Source of the DNA: Deltaproteobacteria bacterium
Lineage (GTDB): Bacteria > Myxococcota_A > Polyangia > Haliangiales > Haliangiaceae
Assembly: GCA_025353585.1 (NCBI GenBank)
Contig: JANXOM010000223.1
Span: forward strand, 1-60,539
DNA: 60,539 nt
Direction of reading: 5' to 3'
The notes beneath the pieces were generated by a model that saw only the letters and a program-made list of their open reading frames with translations, made no database searches and was not told where the DNA came from. Below, one piece after another: positions 46,201 to 54,424 of the stretch; the first letter of the stretch is position 1; each line of letters opens with the position of its first letter. Made by a program: the position numbers and the translations under genes.

Positions 46201-47098
46201 CCACGCCCTTGAAGATGCGCTCGCCGTTGACGTACGTGCCCGTCTCGGACCCGAGGTCCGTCGCGACGAACGCATCGCCGTTCTTCGAGATCGCGCAGTG
46301 GACGGGGCTCGCGAGGAGGTCGTTGACCCGGTACGTGCAGTCGTCGCGCGTGCCGATGATGATCTGGTGATCGCCGAGCGGGATCTTGTCGCCCTTGGTG
46401 CTGCCGGCGATGAACACGAGCTCGCCGACCGCGGAGAGATCCTTGCTGACGATGATCGTCGCGCTGTTCGTGCTGCCGATCGTGCTCGACTCGGAGTCGG
46501 TCTCGCCCGGCACGGTGACGTTCACGCGTAGCGTCGCGCCGCCGATGAGGATCTCGTCGCCGTGAGCGAGCATGCGGCTGTCCGCGGGCGCGCCGTTGAA
46601 CGTGGTCCGCGCGCGCGCGTCCGCCTTGAGGCCGAGCGGCGTGGAGCTGATCTCGAGGTGGAGCTCCTCGACGCCGGGCTCCGCGATCACGAGATCGCAG
46701 TCGCCGCCGCTGCCGATCCGCGCCTCGCCATCGAGGAGGATCTCCCGGCCGGCCGCGACGCCGGTCGTGCACATCAAGCGGACCTGGCACTCCGCGACCG
46801 AGAACTCGACGCCGCCGAGCTCGACGTGATCGCCGTTGCCGAGCGCCTGGACCGTCGGGCGACCGGCGATCGGAACGACCGGATCACCGTTGAGCTTGGT
46901 CGGGCCGTTGCCGACGATCTCGATCGAGTAGCCGCCGCGGATCGAGCGCTCGAGCAGCGCGTGGCGACGCGACACCTTCGGGTTGGTGAGGAGGATGTCG
47001 TTCTGCGCGGGGTCGCGGCCGAGGCGGATCGACTTCGCCGCGGTGACGATGTGGATGCCCGCGAGGGCCCCGGTGTCGAAGGATAAGCGTAGCGGCAT
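43277..47098 (-). CDS. FHA / seven-haem c / 2x[4Fe-4S] / FAD-NAD(P) transmembrane fusion protein
   Basis: A 1273-residue mosaic. Residues 20-430: four FHA-type domains. The first (GR 27-28, S43-x2-H46) and fourth (GR 362-363, S377-x2-H380) are canonical; the second is degenerate. Helix 1: about 539-558. Residues 580-765: seven CX2CH haem sites (C588, C603, C623, C645, C719, C743, C758). Helix 2: about 792-812. Residues 848-888: two CX2CX2CX3C ferredoxin clusters. Residues 917-1240: flavoprotein with GSGPSG (970-975) and NAD(P)-site VVGGSDSA (1126-1133). The topology puts FHA and redox modules in the cytoplasm and the haems in the periplasm, so it can move electrons across the membrane in one chain. 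The typical C-terminal FAD block (VPGLFLVGQASG, about 918-929) lies before the Rossmann motif. It follows the cNMP gene by 10 nt. Confidence 0.88.
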   Translation of the reverse strand: MPLRLSFDTGALAGIHIVTAAKSIRLGRDPAQNDILLTNPKVSRRHALLERSIRGGYSIEIVGNGPTKLNGDPVVPIAGRPTVQALGNGDHVELGGVEFSVAECQVRLMCTTGVAAGREILLDGEARIGSGGDCDLVIAEPGVEELHLEISSTPLGLKADARARTTFNGAPADSRMLAHGDEILIGGATLRVNVTVPGETDSESSTIGSTNSATIIVSKDLSAVGELVFIAGSTKGDKIPLGDHQIIIGTRDDCTYRVNDLLASPVHCAISKNGDAFVATDLGSETGTYVNGERIFKGVDLKAGDLIAVGSSVLESRMIGGVKLEKRGMTSFTMMGDLSKMGPQPRFVLDGRVISAKKIIIGRAPTCDVIVDGAACSREHCTIEWSSTTSSFSARDTSAHGTYLDDKRIVKQPLSASCVLRVGDTLFRMAVRGEVCTMERADAALAQAAVDVARQQASENTRAFAQQGGAGGPSGPVGTGMTMFGGGPAVVGGMAMKTMFHMNVGQLEAQIQGRKKDLKKGAPAWRPSSDLRRDSARRGAVVLALLAALALCGVATLVRGGQSLVNHQLSVAHSSPAFTAKSGGATPCSACHSAGARVDLDRCQSCHAGFAARNAHKTIAKDCGSCHREHEGAPEGSALGALATCKQCHEAQHAKELATKAPEPMAAGPLPAGIDIVNLGRKWKSEGKKLPLTGLPPVGSAAATLVSLHQTHAGASVGCTGCHGDASAGVDKMVEFKTPALACFRCHDGGKDPKAIDCNGCHGGEHAASKPKVLAHAAATAPKNTIDPVTSIGWAGGLALAGGLPVMLFGFFTRLRRRRTTSKMVEDLKSHPAEVVKRLVHSINDSKCVGCGLCVQACPASVLELVDHKSRVVNFDACIQCKRCENACAFDALRMHDADKPPPMIPMPSIDAFHETPVPGLFLVGQASGTPQVKNATNLGRAAVQRIVQRGYGPGSGRALDCEYDVIVVGSGPSGLSAALTCIELGLSYVVLEKEREFSWTIRNYYHKGKEVMAEPNDVALEATLPHWDSKREELLGSWKELIDQNRVDIRYQVGVIDIKKDGERFNVGLADGKGTPTGTITAGRVVLAIGTLGNPRKLGCPGDDLEKVKNSLVDPDEWNGKNILVVGGSDSAVEVVLALCVAHKQNRVTFSTRGAKLEGIKPKNRKLIEDALAAGLFQIKYATSVSEVTATNVSLTYKEDARVETLPCDVIFGMVGGNSPQKWLQGIGIPYVEKPHSWSPPRTDLLSQKTAEGLPPIRRLPRREIPQPKPHH

Positions 47099-47108
47099 CC
47101 CCGGCCCC

Positions 47109-49421
47109 CTAGAGCAGCGTCAGCGCGGTGCAGATGTGGAAGACCAGGAGGACCATCAGCGCCGTCGCCGTCGCGACGTGCCAGACCAGCCAGCGCTTGA
47201 GCTTGCGGTGCAGCCGCAGCTGCGCGCGGACGTCGAGGAGGCGGCAGCTCATCTCGAGCACGCGGTCGATCGTCCCGCGCATCTCCTCGCTCACGTCCGG
47301 GTTGCCCAACGCCTTGCGGGCCGCCTCGAGCGCGACGGGTGGATCGTACTTCTTGGCCATGCGCTGGCCGACCGAGCCGGCGGCCGACTCGAGGCGCGGC
47401 TTCATGCCCTTCCAGACCTTGGCGGGCAAGGTCGCCACGAGCTCGGCAATGGAGCGATCGAGCGTGACCTCTTCATCGAGGAGGTCCTCGACGAGCCGCG
47501 CGAGCCCGTGACGCTCGAGCCGCGTCAGCGCCGACGGCACGCGCATGTAGACGATCTGGCCGTACGAGCCCGTGAACACCTCGAGCGCGAACACGATCAT
47601 CAGCAGCGTGGTGAACACGCCGGTGACCTGGAAGCCCGCGTGCGCGCACGCCGCCACAAAGCCGACGAGCCCGAGCATCATGTGGAACTGCGTCCACGCC
47701 TCGAGCTTGCCGATCCCGAGGGCCTTGGGCTTGGCCGGCTTCTTCTCGTCGCCCTTCTTCTCGGAGTTGTTCATGCGCTTGCGCATGCCGAGGAACGCCG
47801 CGCCGAACAGGCACGCGCCGGCCGTGATGCCGAGAGGGAGACCGACGGGCGAGCCGCCGCGCAGCTGGACGCCGGAGCCGAAGGCGAGGGCCATCACGCC
47901 CGCGATCATCAGGAACCCGAGGATGAAGCTCGTGGGGATGAACCACGTGGAGCGCGGGCGGATCTGCTGCTTGGTGCCCAGGAGGCCGGCCTGCTTGGCC
48001 TCGCTGCGCGTCCACTCGATCGCGTCCTTCTGCTCGGCCTCCATGACGAGGGCGAGCTCCTCGAAGTAGCGCAGCGGATCGACGCGGAGCAGGGCGCCGC
48101 GCGGGCACTCGTGCACGCAGTTCGAGTAGCTGTAGCCGCGGCAGAGGTTGCACTTGATCGCGCGCTTGGTGACCTCGGGGCTCGGCCGATCCTTCTCGGC
48201 GAGCGGGCGCATCGTGATGTTGCCGTACGGACACTTGCGGGCGCAGTTCTCGCAGCCGATGCAGTTGTTGTTGATGTCGACGTCGCCGGACGCGGCGCGC
48301 TGGATCGCGCCCGTCGGGCAGCCGATCATGCACTCCGGGTCGCGGCAGTGGCGGCACGACGCGGGGAGCATCAGGTGCTCGTGGTGGCCGGCGCCGGCCT
48401 TCGTGCGCCGGCGGAAGATCGGGCCGCGGCGGTCGAGGCGCGTGTACTCGTGGCGCGAGTGGCAGGCCCGCACGCAGTTGCCGCAGCGCACGCAGCGGTC
48501 GAGGTTGATGACGAGCAGCGACTCGACCTCCACGCCGGCCTTGAGGAAGTCGTCGACGACCTTGATCATCGTGCCGCCGACGCGGTCGAGCGCCTCGCGC
48601 CGCGACATGTCGTCCTTCTTGAAGTGCTCGGCGACGTCGGGCCGCCGCGCCATCGCCATCGTGAACGCCGCGCGCGGGAGATAGATCATCTCGCACTGGC
48701 CCACGGCCTCGAGGCCGTACTCGCGCTTGATGCCGTCGTTCGTGCCGACCACGTCGTGCGTGTTGAAGTACGCGAGGATCGAGACGCCGCCCTTGGCGCT
48801 CGCGCGCGTGGCCTTCACGACGCCGTCCTTGATCACGAGGATCGAGTCCGCCGTGTCGCCGATCTTCGTGACGGCATCGCCGCGCTGGAACAGACGGAGC
48901 TTCGCGCCCTTGCCGAGCTCGGCGCGCGTCGGGTCGTCGAGCTTGCCGAGGTAGCGGTGCGTCCGCATGTACGTCGCGATCGCGCGCGCGTGATAGACGC
49001 CCTCGAGGTGCTCGCGCACCGAGCGGTGGCGGCGACAGAGGAGATCGAACCGGTGCTTCTCGAGCTCGAGGAGCGTGACGTCCGACTCGGCGGTGACCGT
49101 CGCCGTCCGCTCGCCGCGCCCGAGCAAGGCGGCCTCGCCGAAGTAGTCGCCCTTGCGGTCGAGCTTGCCGAGCCGCAGCGACTCGCCCTCGTTGCCGATG
49201 ACGCTGATGCCGACCGCGCCCTCGAGCATGACGAACATCGCGTGGCCGTACTGCCGCTGCACGACGATGTCCTGGCCCGCGCGATACGTGCGCAAGAGGA
49301 CCGTGTTCGCGAAGGCCGTGATGTCCTCCGGGGGCACTCCCACGAGAAACGGGAGCGCGCCGAGAAACGACGCATACGCTGCGCCGGTGACCTGCTCACC
49401 GCCACTCGAGCTCACCGCCAT
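47109..49421 (-). CDS. cNMP-binding / four-[4Fe-4S] / predicted di-haem b membrane protein
   Basis: A 770-residue protein. Residues 15-145 form a CAP-type cyclic-nucleotide domain with a canonical phosphate cassette (GEAALLGRGERTATV, 95-109). Residues 160-260 look like a second, weaker one. Four [4Fe-4S] clusters of HycB/DmsB pattern follow: C310-313-316-320, C356-359-364-368, C387-390-393-397 and C424-427-435-439. About five membrane helices occupy 492-770. Two carry His pairs 14 residues apart, H580/H594 and H748/H762, the spacing expected for two bis-His b haems. I infer quinol or ferredoxin electrons passing via FeS and haem b, gated by cAMP/cGMP-type ligands. Divergent from the cytochrome operon, 124 bp away. 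Confidence 0.85.
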   Translation of the reverse strand: MAVSSSGGEQVTGAAYASFLGALPFLVGVPPEDITAFANTVLLRTYRAGQDIVVQRQYGHAMFVMLEGAVGISVIGNEGESLRLGKLDRKGDYFGEAALLGRGERTATVTAESDVTLLELEKHRFDLLCRRHRSVREHLEGVYHARAIATYMRTHRYLGKLDDPTRAELGKGAKLRLFQRGDAVTKIGDTADSILVIKDGVVKATRASAKGGVSILAYFNTHDVVGTNDGIKREYGLEAVGQCEMIYLPRAAFTMAMARRPDVAEHFKKDDMSRREALDRVGGTMIKVVDDFLKAGVEVESLLVINLDRCVRCGNCVRACHSRHEYTRLDRRGPIFRRRTKAGAGHHEHLMLPASCRHCRDPECMIGCPTGAIQRAASGDVDINNNCIGCENCARKCPYGNITMRPLAEKDRPSPEVTKRAIKCNLCRGYSYSNCVHECPRGALLRVDPLRYFEELALVMEAEQKDAIEWTRSEAKQAGLLGTKQQIRPRSTWFIPTSFILGFLMIAGVMALAFGSGVQLRGGSPVGLPLGITAGACLFGAAFLGMRKRMNNSEKKGDEKKPAKPKALGIGKLEAWTQFHMMLGLVGFVAACAHAGFQVTGVFTTLLMIVFALEVFTGSYGQIVYMRVPSALTRLERHGLARLVEDLLDEEVTLDRSIAELVATLPAKVWKGMKPRLESAAGSVGQRMAKKYDPPVALEAARKALGNPDVSEEMRGTIDRVLEMSCRLLDVRAQLRLHRKLKRWLVWHVATATALMVLLVFHICTALTLL

Positions 49422-49545
49422 GAGCGCAGCATCCTACATGAACTGGTCAATAGTGAAGGCGGGAGCGCAATGTCTTCTCGCGCCGAACGGGCGCGGCGGA
49501 TCGCCGCAGTAGGCGCGAGTTAGGTCACCGCATTTATTTTCGTGT
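49422..49545. promoter_or_regulatory. Divergent intergenic region of the electron-transfer locus
   Basis: 124 bp separate the starts of the leftward cNMP/FeS gene and the rightward 15-haem gene. It contains an A/T-rich patch, unusual for this genome (CATTTATTTTCGTGTATG, 49531-49548), and a possible rightward -10 TATGTT at 49545-49550, which would make ATG 49561 the real start. No clear -35 or palindromic operator was found. Control of both operons should lie here. Confidence 0.4.
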
Positions 49546-50910
49546 ATGTTGGGCTCGCTAATGACCGGGTGGACACGGTTTGCGTTCGTGCTAGCGGTGG
49601 GTCTGGCTGGGACCGTATTCGGCATCGGCGCCGGGTGCGGAGGAGGTCGGTCCGCTACAGCTCCGTCGCGCGCCGTCGGCGTGAAGGGGTCCATCGCGGT
49701 CAACCAGGATCGCTTTCCGCACGCGAAGCACACGGGGACCGACCCTCGCATGCTCCTCGACGGCAAGGCGCTGACCTGCGTCAGCTGCCACGCGGCCGCC
49801 GACGTGCGGGCGGGGATCACCGCGCGCCCCGGCGGTGCGGTCTCTGGCCCGAGCGTCCAGCAGCACGCGCCATGCGATAGCTGCCACAAAGACGAGTTCG
49901 CGAAGCCGCCCGGCGCGCTGTGCCGCGTCTGCCACGACTCCGTGGATCCGACAGTGCGCGGCTCGGCGAAGATGAAGCGCTTCCCCGAGGCGGGCATCGT
50001 GCAGGCGCTCGCGGCGAACTTCTCGCACCGCCAGCACCTCGACTCCGGGAAGATGGAGAGCGCGACCGGCCATCACGTCGCCTGTGGCGACTGTCACGCG
50101 CGCGACACGGTGAGCCGCGACCCGATCTTGCCGAGCCACAAGCAGTGCCTGACGTGCCACGAGAACGCGCCCGCCGCGAAGGCCAAGCTCGCGATGGACA
50201 ACTGCGCCGGCTGCCACCCGCAGCGAGACGTCGAGATCAAGCGCGGCCGCATCTTCATCACGGGCGACCTCAAGTTCGACCACAAGACGCACGAGACCGA
50301 CAAGGCCGGCGCGCCGATCGCCTGCAACACCTGTCACAAGGGCGTGGACGAGTCGTCGACCCGCGACGACATGGCCGTGCCGGCGATGGAAAAGTGCGCG
50401 CAGTGCCACGAGGACGACCACCGGACCCCGGCGCGCGTCCGCATGGACAAGTGCAGCGTCTGCCACGAGAACATCGATAGCGGCACGCCGCCGGCGAACC
50501 ATGGCGTGTCCGGCGCGCTGCCGACCGACCACACGCTCGAGTTCCGCAAGAACCATGCGGTGCAGGCGGCCGACAAGGATGCGAACTGCCGCTTCTGCCA
50601 CAAGGAGCTCTCGGGTCGCCACGAGGACAGCTGCTTCCAGTGCCACGCGACGATGCGGCCGCACGACCACAACCTCATGTTCCGGGACGACCACGGGCGC
50701 GAGGCCGAGGCCGATGGCACCAAGTGCGCGACCTGCCACGCGCCGGAGACGTGCGCGGCATGTCACTCGATCCCGCCGCGCTCGCACACGCCGATCGCGG
50801 AGTTCCGGCTCGGCGGCCATGCCGAGCAAGCGCGGTTCGGGTTGACCGCATGTTTGACCTGCCACACGTACGAGACGACGTGCGCGCAGTGCCACCGGGG
50901 GGGCCGCTGA
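49546..50910 (+). CDS. 15-haem c-type cytochrome (exported, lipoprotein-like)
   Basis: A 454-residue cytochrome. The signal WTRFAFVLAVGLAGTVFGIGAGC is followed by a Cys at a near-lipobox (G-A-G-C). There are 15 CX2CH motifs spread over the whole chain, from CVSCH to the final CAQCH, plus many distal-type His (FDHKTH, FSHRQH, FRKNH), as in c3/NrfH-type multihaem proteins. About one haem per 30 residues suggests a haem wire. The start is ATG 49546 or ATG 49561 (MTGWTRF). The stop overlaps the barrel gene start (TGATG), which suggests it is the cytochrome that docks with, or inserts into, that barrel, as MtrA does in MtrB. Confidence 0.9.
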   Translation: MLGSLMTGWTRFAFVLAVGLAGTVFGIGAGCGGGRSATAPSRAVGVKGSIAVNQDRFPHAKHTGTDPRMLLDGKALTCVSCHAAADVRAGITARPGGAVSGPSVQQHAPCDSCHKDEFAKPPGALCRVCHDSVDPTVRGSAKMKRFPEAGIVQALAANFSHRQHLDSGKMESATGHHVACGDCHARDTVSRDPILPSHKQCLTCHENAPAAKAKLAMDNCAGCHPQRDVEIKRGRIFITGDLKFDHKTHETDKAGAPIACNTCHKGVDESSTRDDMAVPAMEKCAQCHEDDHRTPARVRMDKCSVCHENIDSGTPPANHGVSGALPTDHTLEFRKNHAVQAADKDANCRFCHKELSGRHEDSCFQCHATMRPHDHNLMFRDDHGREAEADGTKCATCHAPETCAACHSIPPRSHTPIAEFRLGGHAEQARFGLTACLTCHTYETTCAQCHRGGR

Positions 50911-52733
50911 TGTTGACCAAGGTTCGGTCTCTCCTCGCCGCGGCGGTGCTGATCACGCCCGCGCTCGCGAGCGGAGAGCCCATTTCCGCGCCCGCGCCCG
51001 ATGCGTCCGCGCCCGATCTCCGCCTCCACCACTCGCCGACGAAGCTGCACATGCGCGTGCGGCTCCAGGATCGCGTCCCCGTCACCACCGCCGCGGCGAC
51101 CAAGCCCGCCGGCGATCCCGCCGCGGGCACCACGCCGCTCGCGCAGGGGGCCAACGGCGACGGCGAGCTCTCGACGACGTACCACCCGATCCCGGTGGAC
51201 CGCCGCGATCTGCAGGAGCGCGTGATCTTCAAGGTCAACGCCGGCTATCAGCTCGACAGCGCGCCGGCCTCGGGCGAGACGCTGCGCGGCGGCGCCGCGT
51301 TGCCGCCCGGCTTCTCGAATACACGCAACTGGATCCTCGGCGACGCGGTGCTCGGGACGCGCGACGTGCTCCTCCCGTCGCTGAACGGCTACTTCCTCGC
51401 GAGCTACCAGTTCGACACGAGCGACACGCTCGCCACGCGCACGGCGACGATCGTCCCGGGTGATGCGACCGGTCAGCGCGTCGCCATCAAGGCGGGCTAC
51501 GCCGAGTACGGCACCGAGGACAAGAACGGCAACAAGCTCTGGCTCCGCGCCGGCCGCCAGACCCGCCAGGACGGCGGCGCGATGTTCGCGTACTTCGACG
51601 GCGCCACGCTCGGTTATCGGGATTCCGGCTTCGCGGTCTCCGCGTTCGGCGGCCAGCGCGTGGCGCTCTACATCAACACGCCGACCGGCACGACCTTCGG
51701 CGGCACGTTCGCGCTCGACTTCAAGAAGCTGAAGAACATCCCGCTCAAGATCGGCGTCGACTATCAGGGCCTCTCGATCAACTCCGACGTCAACGCGCAG
51801 TCGTTCGCGCAGTCCGACACGTCGATCACGCAGAACGCGACCAGCCAGCTCCGCCAGCTGATCGCGGCGACGGCGAACGTCGACTTCGGCAAGCGCGCCC
51901 ACCTCGACCTCAAGCTGCGCGTCGTCGATGGCGGCGCGAACGTCGGCATCCCGCTCGGGATCACAGGCGTCGGCGTGCCGGCGAGCAGCGGCGGCTTCCA
52001 GTTCGGCCGCGCGAGCGCGCACCTGCGCGTCTCGGCGAGCAATGACGTCATGATCGTCGCTGACCTGCAGCAGCGCGGCGGCGGGGACCTCGCGTACGAC
52101 CTCGCCACGCCGACGGCGGTCGACGTCGTGGAGATCGCGCGCCAGTCCGGCCTCGGCGTCGGCCTCTATCAGCCGGTCGACGCGACCACTCTCGGCGCCC
52201 AGATCGACTGGCGCCATGGCAACCGCGAGCTCCTCGCGTTCGGTCGGATCCAGATCACCGAGGGCACCGTCGTCACCGCCGACCAGGAAGGCTACGCCGA
52301 GGCGGGGGCCGCCATCGCCGGCTCGCCGATCCCGAACACCTGGATCACCGGCCAGTACACGTACCGGAACTATTTCCTGAACAGCCTCGACACCTCGGCG
52401 GGCTCGCTGATGGCACAGGCGTTTGGCGACACGTCGACGGCGGGCCTCTCGCAGCTGCACGAGCTCGCGCTCGACGGCTGGTGGCGCAGCCACTCGAAGG
52501 AGCACCAGCTGCGCCTCGGCGGCGGGGTCTTCTATCGCGTGTATGACCTCGTCACGCCGTACGTGTCCACGGACAGTGACGCGCGCGGCGGCGGGCGCGC
52601 GGACGTCCGCCTGTCCTTGACGAGAGACCTGCACCTGCAGCTCGCAGGTGAGATCGCGCAGTCGTCGCCGACGCTGCAACGAGAGATCGGAACGTTGGCC
52701 TCGGTTCGCCTGGCCCTGGAGGCGCGGTGGTGA
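50910..52733 (+). CDS. Outer-membrane beta-barrel, candidate porin of a porin-cytochrome complex
   Basis: A 607-residue exported protein: signal MLTKVRSLLAAAVLITPALASG. From about residue 100 the sequence is regular alternating amphipathic strands with aromatic ends (VIFKVNAGYQLD, GYFLASYQFDT, VAIKAGYAEYG, LWLRAGRQTRQDGG, TWITGQYTYRNYFLN, HQLRLGGGVFYRVYDL). It ends in SVRLALEARW, a typical C-terminal aromatic strand for BAM recognition. I count room for 20 or more strands, a size similar to MtrB/PioB, but see no family signature. It lies between the 15-haem and 17-site cytochrome genes with 1-nt and 4-nt overlaps, the position of MtrB in Mtr/Pio operons. Function inferred from fold and context. 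Confidence 0.72.
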   Translation: MLTKVRSLLAAAVLITPALASGEPISAPAPDASAPDLRLHHSPTKLHMRVRLQDRVPVTTAAATKPAGDPAAGTTPLAQGANGDGELSTTYHPIPVDRRDLQERVIFKVNAGYQLDSAPASGETLRGGAALPPGFSNTRNWILGDAVLGTRDVLLPSLNGYFLASYQFDTSDTLATRTATIVPGDATGQRVAIKAGYAEYGTEDKNGNKLWLRAGRQTRQDGGAMFAYFDGATLGYRDSGFAVSAFGGQRVALYINTPTGTTFGGTFALDFKKLKNIPLKIGVDYQGLSINSDVNAQSFAQSDTSITQNATSQLRQLIAATANVDFGKRAHLDLKLRVVDGGANVGIPLGITGVGVPASSGGFQFGRASAHLRVSASNDVMIVADLQQRGGGDLAYDLATPTAVDVVEIARQSGLGVGLYQPVDATTLGAQIDWRHGNRELLAFGRIQITEGTVVTADQEGYAEAGAAIAGSPIPNTWITGQYTYRNYFLNSLDTSAGSLMAQAFGDTSTAGLSQLHELALDGWWRSHSKEHQLRLGGGVFYRVYDLVTPYVSTDSDARGGGRADVRLSLTRDLHLQLAGEIAQSSPTLQREIGTLASVRLALEARW

Positions 52734-54421
52734 AGTCACTCAAGACAGTCGGTCTCGCGGTCGCGTTCCTCGCGGCCATGACAGCGCTCGTCGCGGCCTC
52801 TGGCCCGCCGATCGTGCCTAAGGCCGAGCGCAAGTTCGACCACGACAAGCACGCCCAGATCCTCGCGGGGGAAAAGACCACCGCGGACTGCGCGACCTGT
52901 CACAAGGCGGACACCGCGGGCAAGGCCATGGGCCGTGACCACGCGCGCTGCGATGGCGGCAAGTGCCACAACCTCGACCACGACATGCAGTCATGTCAGC
53001 TCGTGAAGGTCCCGGGCCCCAAGAGCCCGGCGCGCCAGTGCCAGATCTGCCACGTCTCGACGCGCAAGGAGTGCATTCCGAACGATCTGCCGCCGCTGAC
53101 GACCAAGGTCTCGTTCGTCCCGACGTTCGCCCATGACAAGCACTTGAAGATGGGCGGCGTCGGCCAGCAGCAGTGCGCGTCGTGCCACAAGGCCGAGGCG
53201 GGCGAGCCCCCGCCCGACGTCCACGCCGGCTGCGCGGGCGATCCGAAATCTGCGAACAAGCGGGGCGGCTGCCACGCTGACTCGCAGAACCCCGTCTCGA
53301 TGACGAAGTGCTCGGGCTGCCACGTCGACCTCGGCAAGGCCCCGAAGGCGCCGGCGAACGACGCGTACTCCGTCGCCAAGACGTTCGATCACGGGCACCA
53401 CAACCTCAAGCGCAACATGACGAACTGCTCGCTGTGCCACGCGCAGCTGGCGACGGCCGCGAACGGCGCGTTTCCGAAGCCGCCGATGGTCGGCTGCGCC
53501 ACGGCCGGCTGCCACGACGGCAAGGGCGCGTTCGCCGCGTTCGGCACGTCATGCACGAAGTGCCATGCGGTGAGCAACGAACCCGCGATCAAGTCGCTCG
53601 CCACGGTCGGGTTCTCCCACGCTGTCCACGAGAAGCGAAACGTCAAGGTCGGCGACTGCACCCAGTGCCACGTGCTCGCGCCGGACGGGACGCTGGCGCC
53701 CCCGGGTGAGAACAAGAACCACATGCCGTGCGCGGAGAGCGGCTGCCATCAGACCGAGTTCGCGAGCCGCCAGACGAAGATCTGCGGCAGCTGCCACGCG
53801 GAGACAGCGCCATGGCTCAAGGCGGTCTCGCGCCTGCCGGTGCGCGACTTCGTGGCCGGGACGAGCCCGGTCGCGCAGGAGTGGTGGCAGACCACGAACC
53901 ACGCGGTCCACATCAAGAAGCTCGGCGCGACCAACGCGACGTGCGAGGGCTGTCACGGCACGGCGATCAAGACCGCCTCGGAGGGTGGCTCGACGGCCGC
54001 CGCCCAGCGCAATCACAAGGCCTGCGCGCCCTGCCACAACAAGAACCAGCCGCCGGCGATGACCGATTGCCTCATGTGTCACAAGAACAAGGCGGTCGAG
54101 CGCGCCGGGATCTCTGCGTGGACCGTCGCGGTCAACTTCAAGCACGACATGCATGCGGTGGATCCGCACACGAAGCAGGCGACGCCCTGCCTCCAGTGCC
54201 ACGTCTCGGTGTCCACGGCGACGGATCTCGTCGGCATCGTCGCGCCGCCGATGAAGCAGTGCGAGAGTTGCCACGACGGCAAGGCGGCCTTCAAGACCAC
54301 CGGCTTCGAATGCGCGCGGTGTCACACCAAGGCCGCGCCGGCCGCGGCCCCCAGTGCGTTGGTCCAGCCGCTTGTTCAGCCGCCGTCCGTGCGGCTCGGC
54401 ATGGTAGAGACGCGGCGATAG
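52730..54421 (+). CDS. Multihaem c-type cytochrome, 14 CX2CH plus 3 CX4CH sites
   Basis: A 563-residue cytochrome with signal MKSLKTVGLAVAFLAAMTALVAA (GTG start overlapping the barrel stop). I count 14 CX2CH motifs and three CX4CH motifs (CDGGKCH, CATAGCH, CAESGCH) of the cytochrome c3 type. One further Cys lies 12 residues before a Cys-His (CAGDPKSANKRGGCH). Repeated H-x-x-H segments (FDHDKH, FAHDKH, FDHGHH, FSHAVH, FKHDMH) are the distal ligands of NapC/OmcA-type CXXCH_H modules. It has no C-terminal anchor, so a soluble periplasmic or exported cytochrome is likely. Confidence 0.9.
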   Translation: MKSLKTVGLAVAFLAAMTALVAASGPPIVPKAERKFDHDKHAQILAGEKTTADCATCHKADTAGKAMGRDHARCDGGKCHNLDHDMQSCQLVKVPGPKSPARQCQICHVSTRKECIPNDLPPLTTKVSFVPTFAHDKHLKMGGVGQQQCASCHKAEAGEPPPDVHAGCAGDPKSANKRGGCHADSQNPVSMTKCSGCHVDLGKAPKAPANDAYSVAKTFDHGHHNLKRNMTNCSLCHAQLATAANGAFPKPPMVGCATAGCHDGKGAFAAFGTSCTKCHAVSNEPAIKSLATVGFSHAVHEKRNVKVGDCTQCHVLAPDGTLAPPGENKNHMPCAESGCHQTEFASRQTKICGSCHAETAPWLKAVSRLPVRDFVAGTSPVAQEWWQTTNHAVHIKKLGATNATCEGCHGTAIKTASEGGSTAAAQRNHKACAPCHNKNQPPAMTDCLMCHKNKAVERAGISAWTVAVNFKHDMHAVDPHTKQATPCLQCHVSVSTATDLVGIVAPPMKQCESCHDGKAAFKTTGFECARCHTKAAPAAAPSALVQPLVQPPSVRLGMVETRR

Positions 54422-54424
54422 TCC

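Noticed and set aside
43280..46531. A 1083-residue open frame antisense to the FHA/haem fusion
   Set aside because: Low-complexity Arg/Asp/Ala shadow. No domain is seen, and the minus strand carries CX2CH, FeS and GxGxxG motifs.
46983..49523. An 846-residue open frame antisense to the cNMP/FeS gene
   Set aside because: Shadow of the real gene by codon position bias; no motif.
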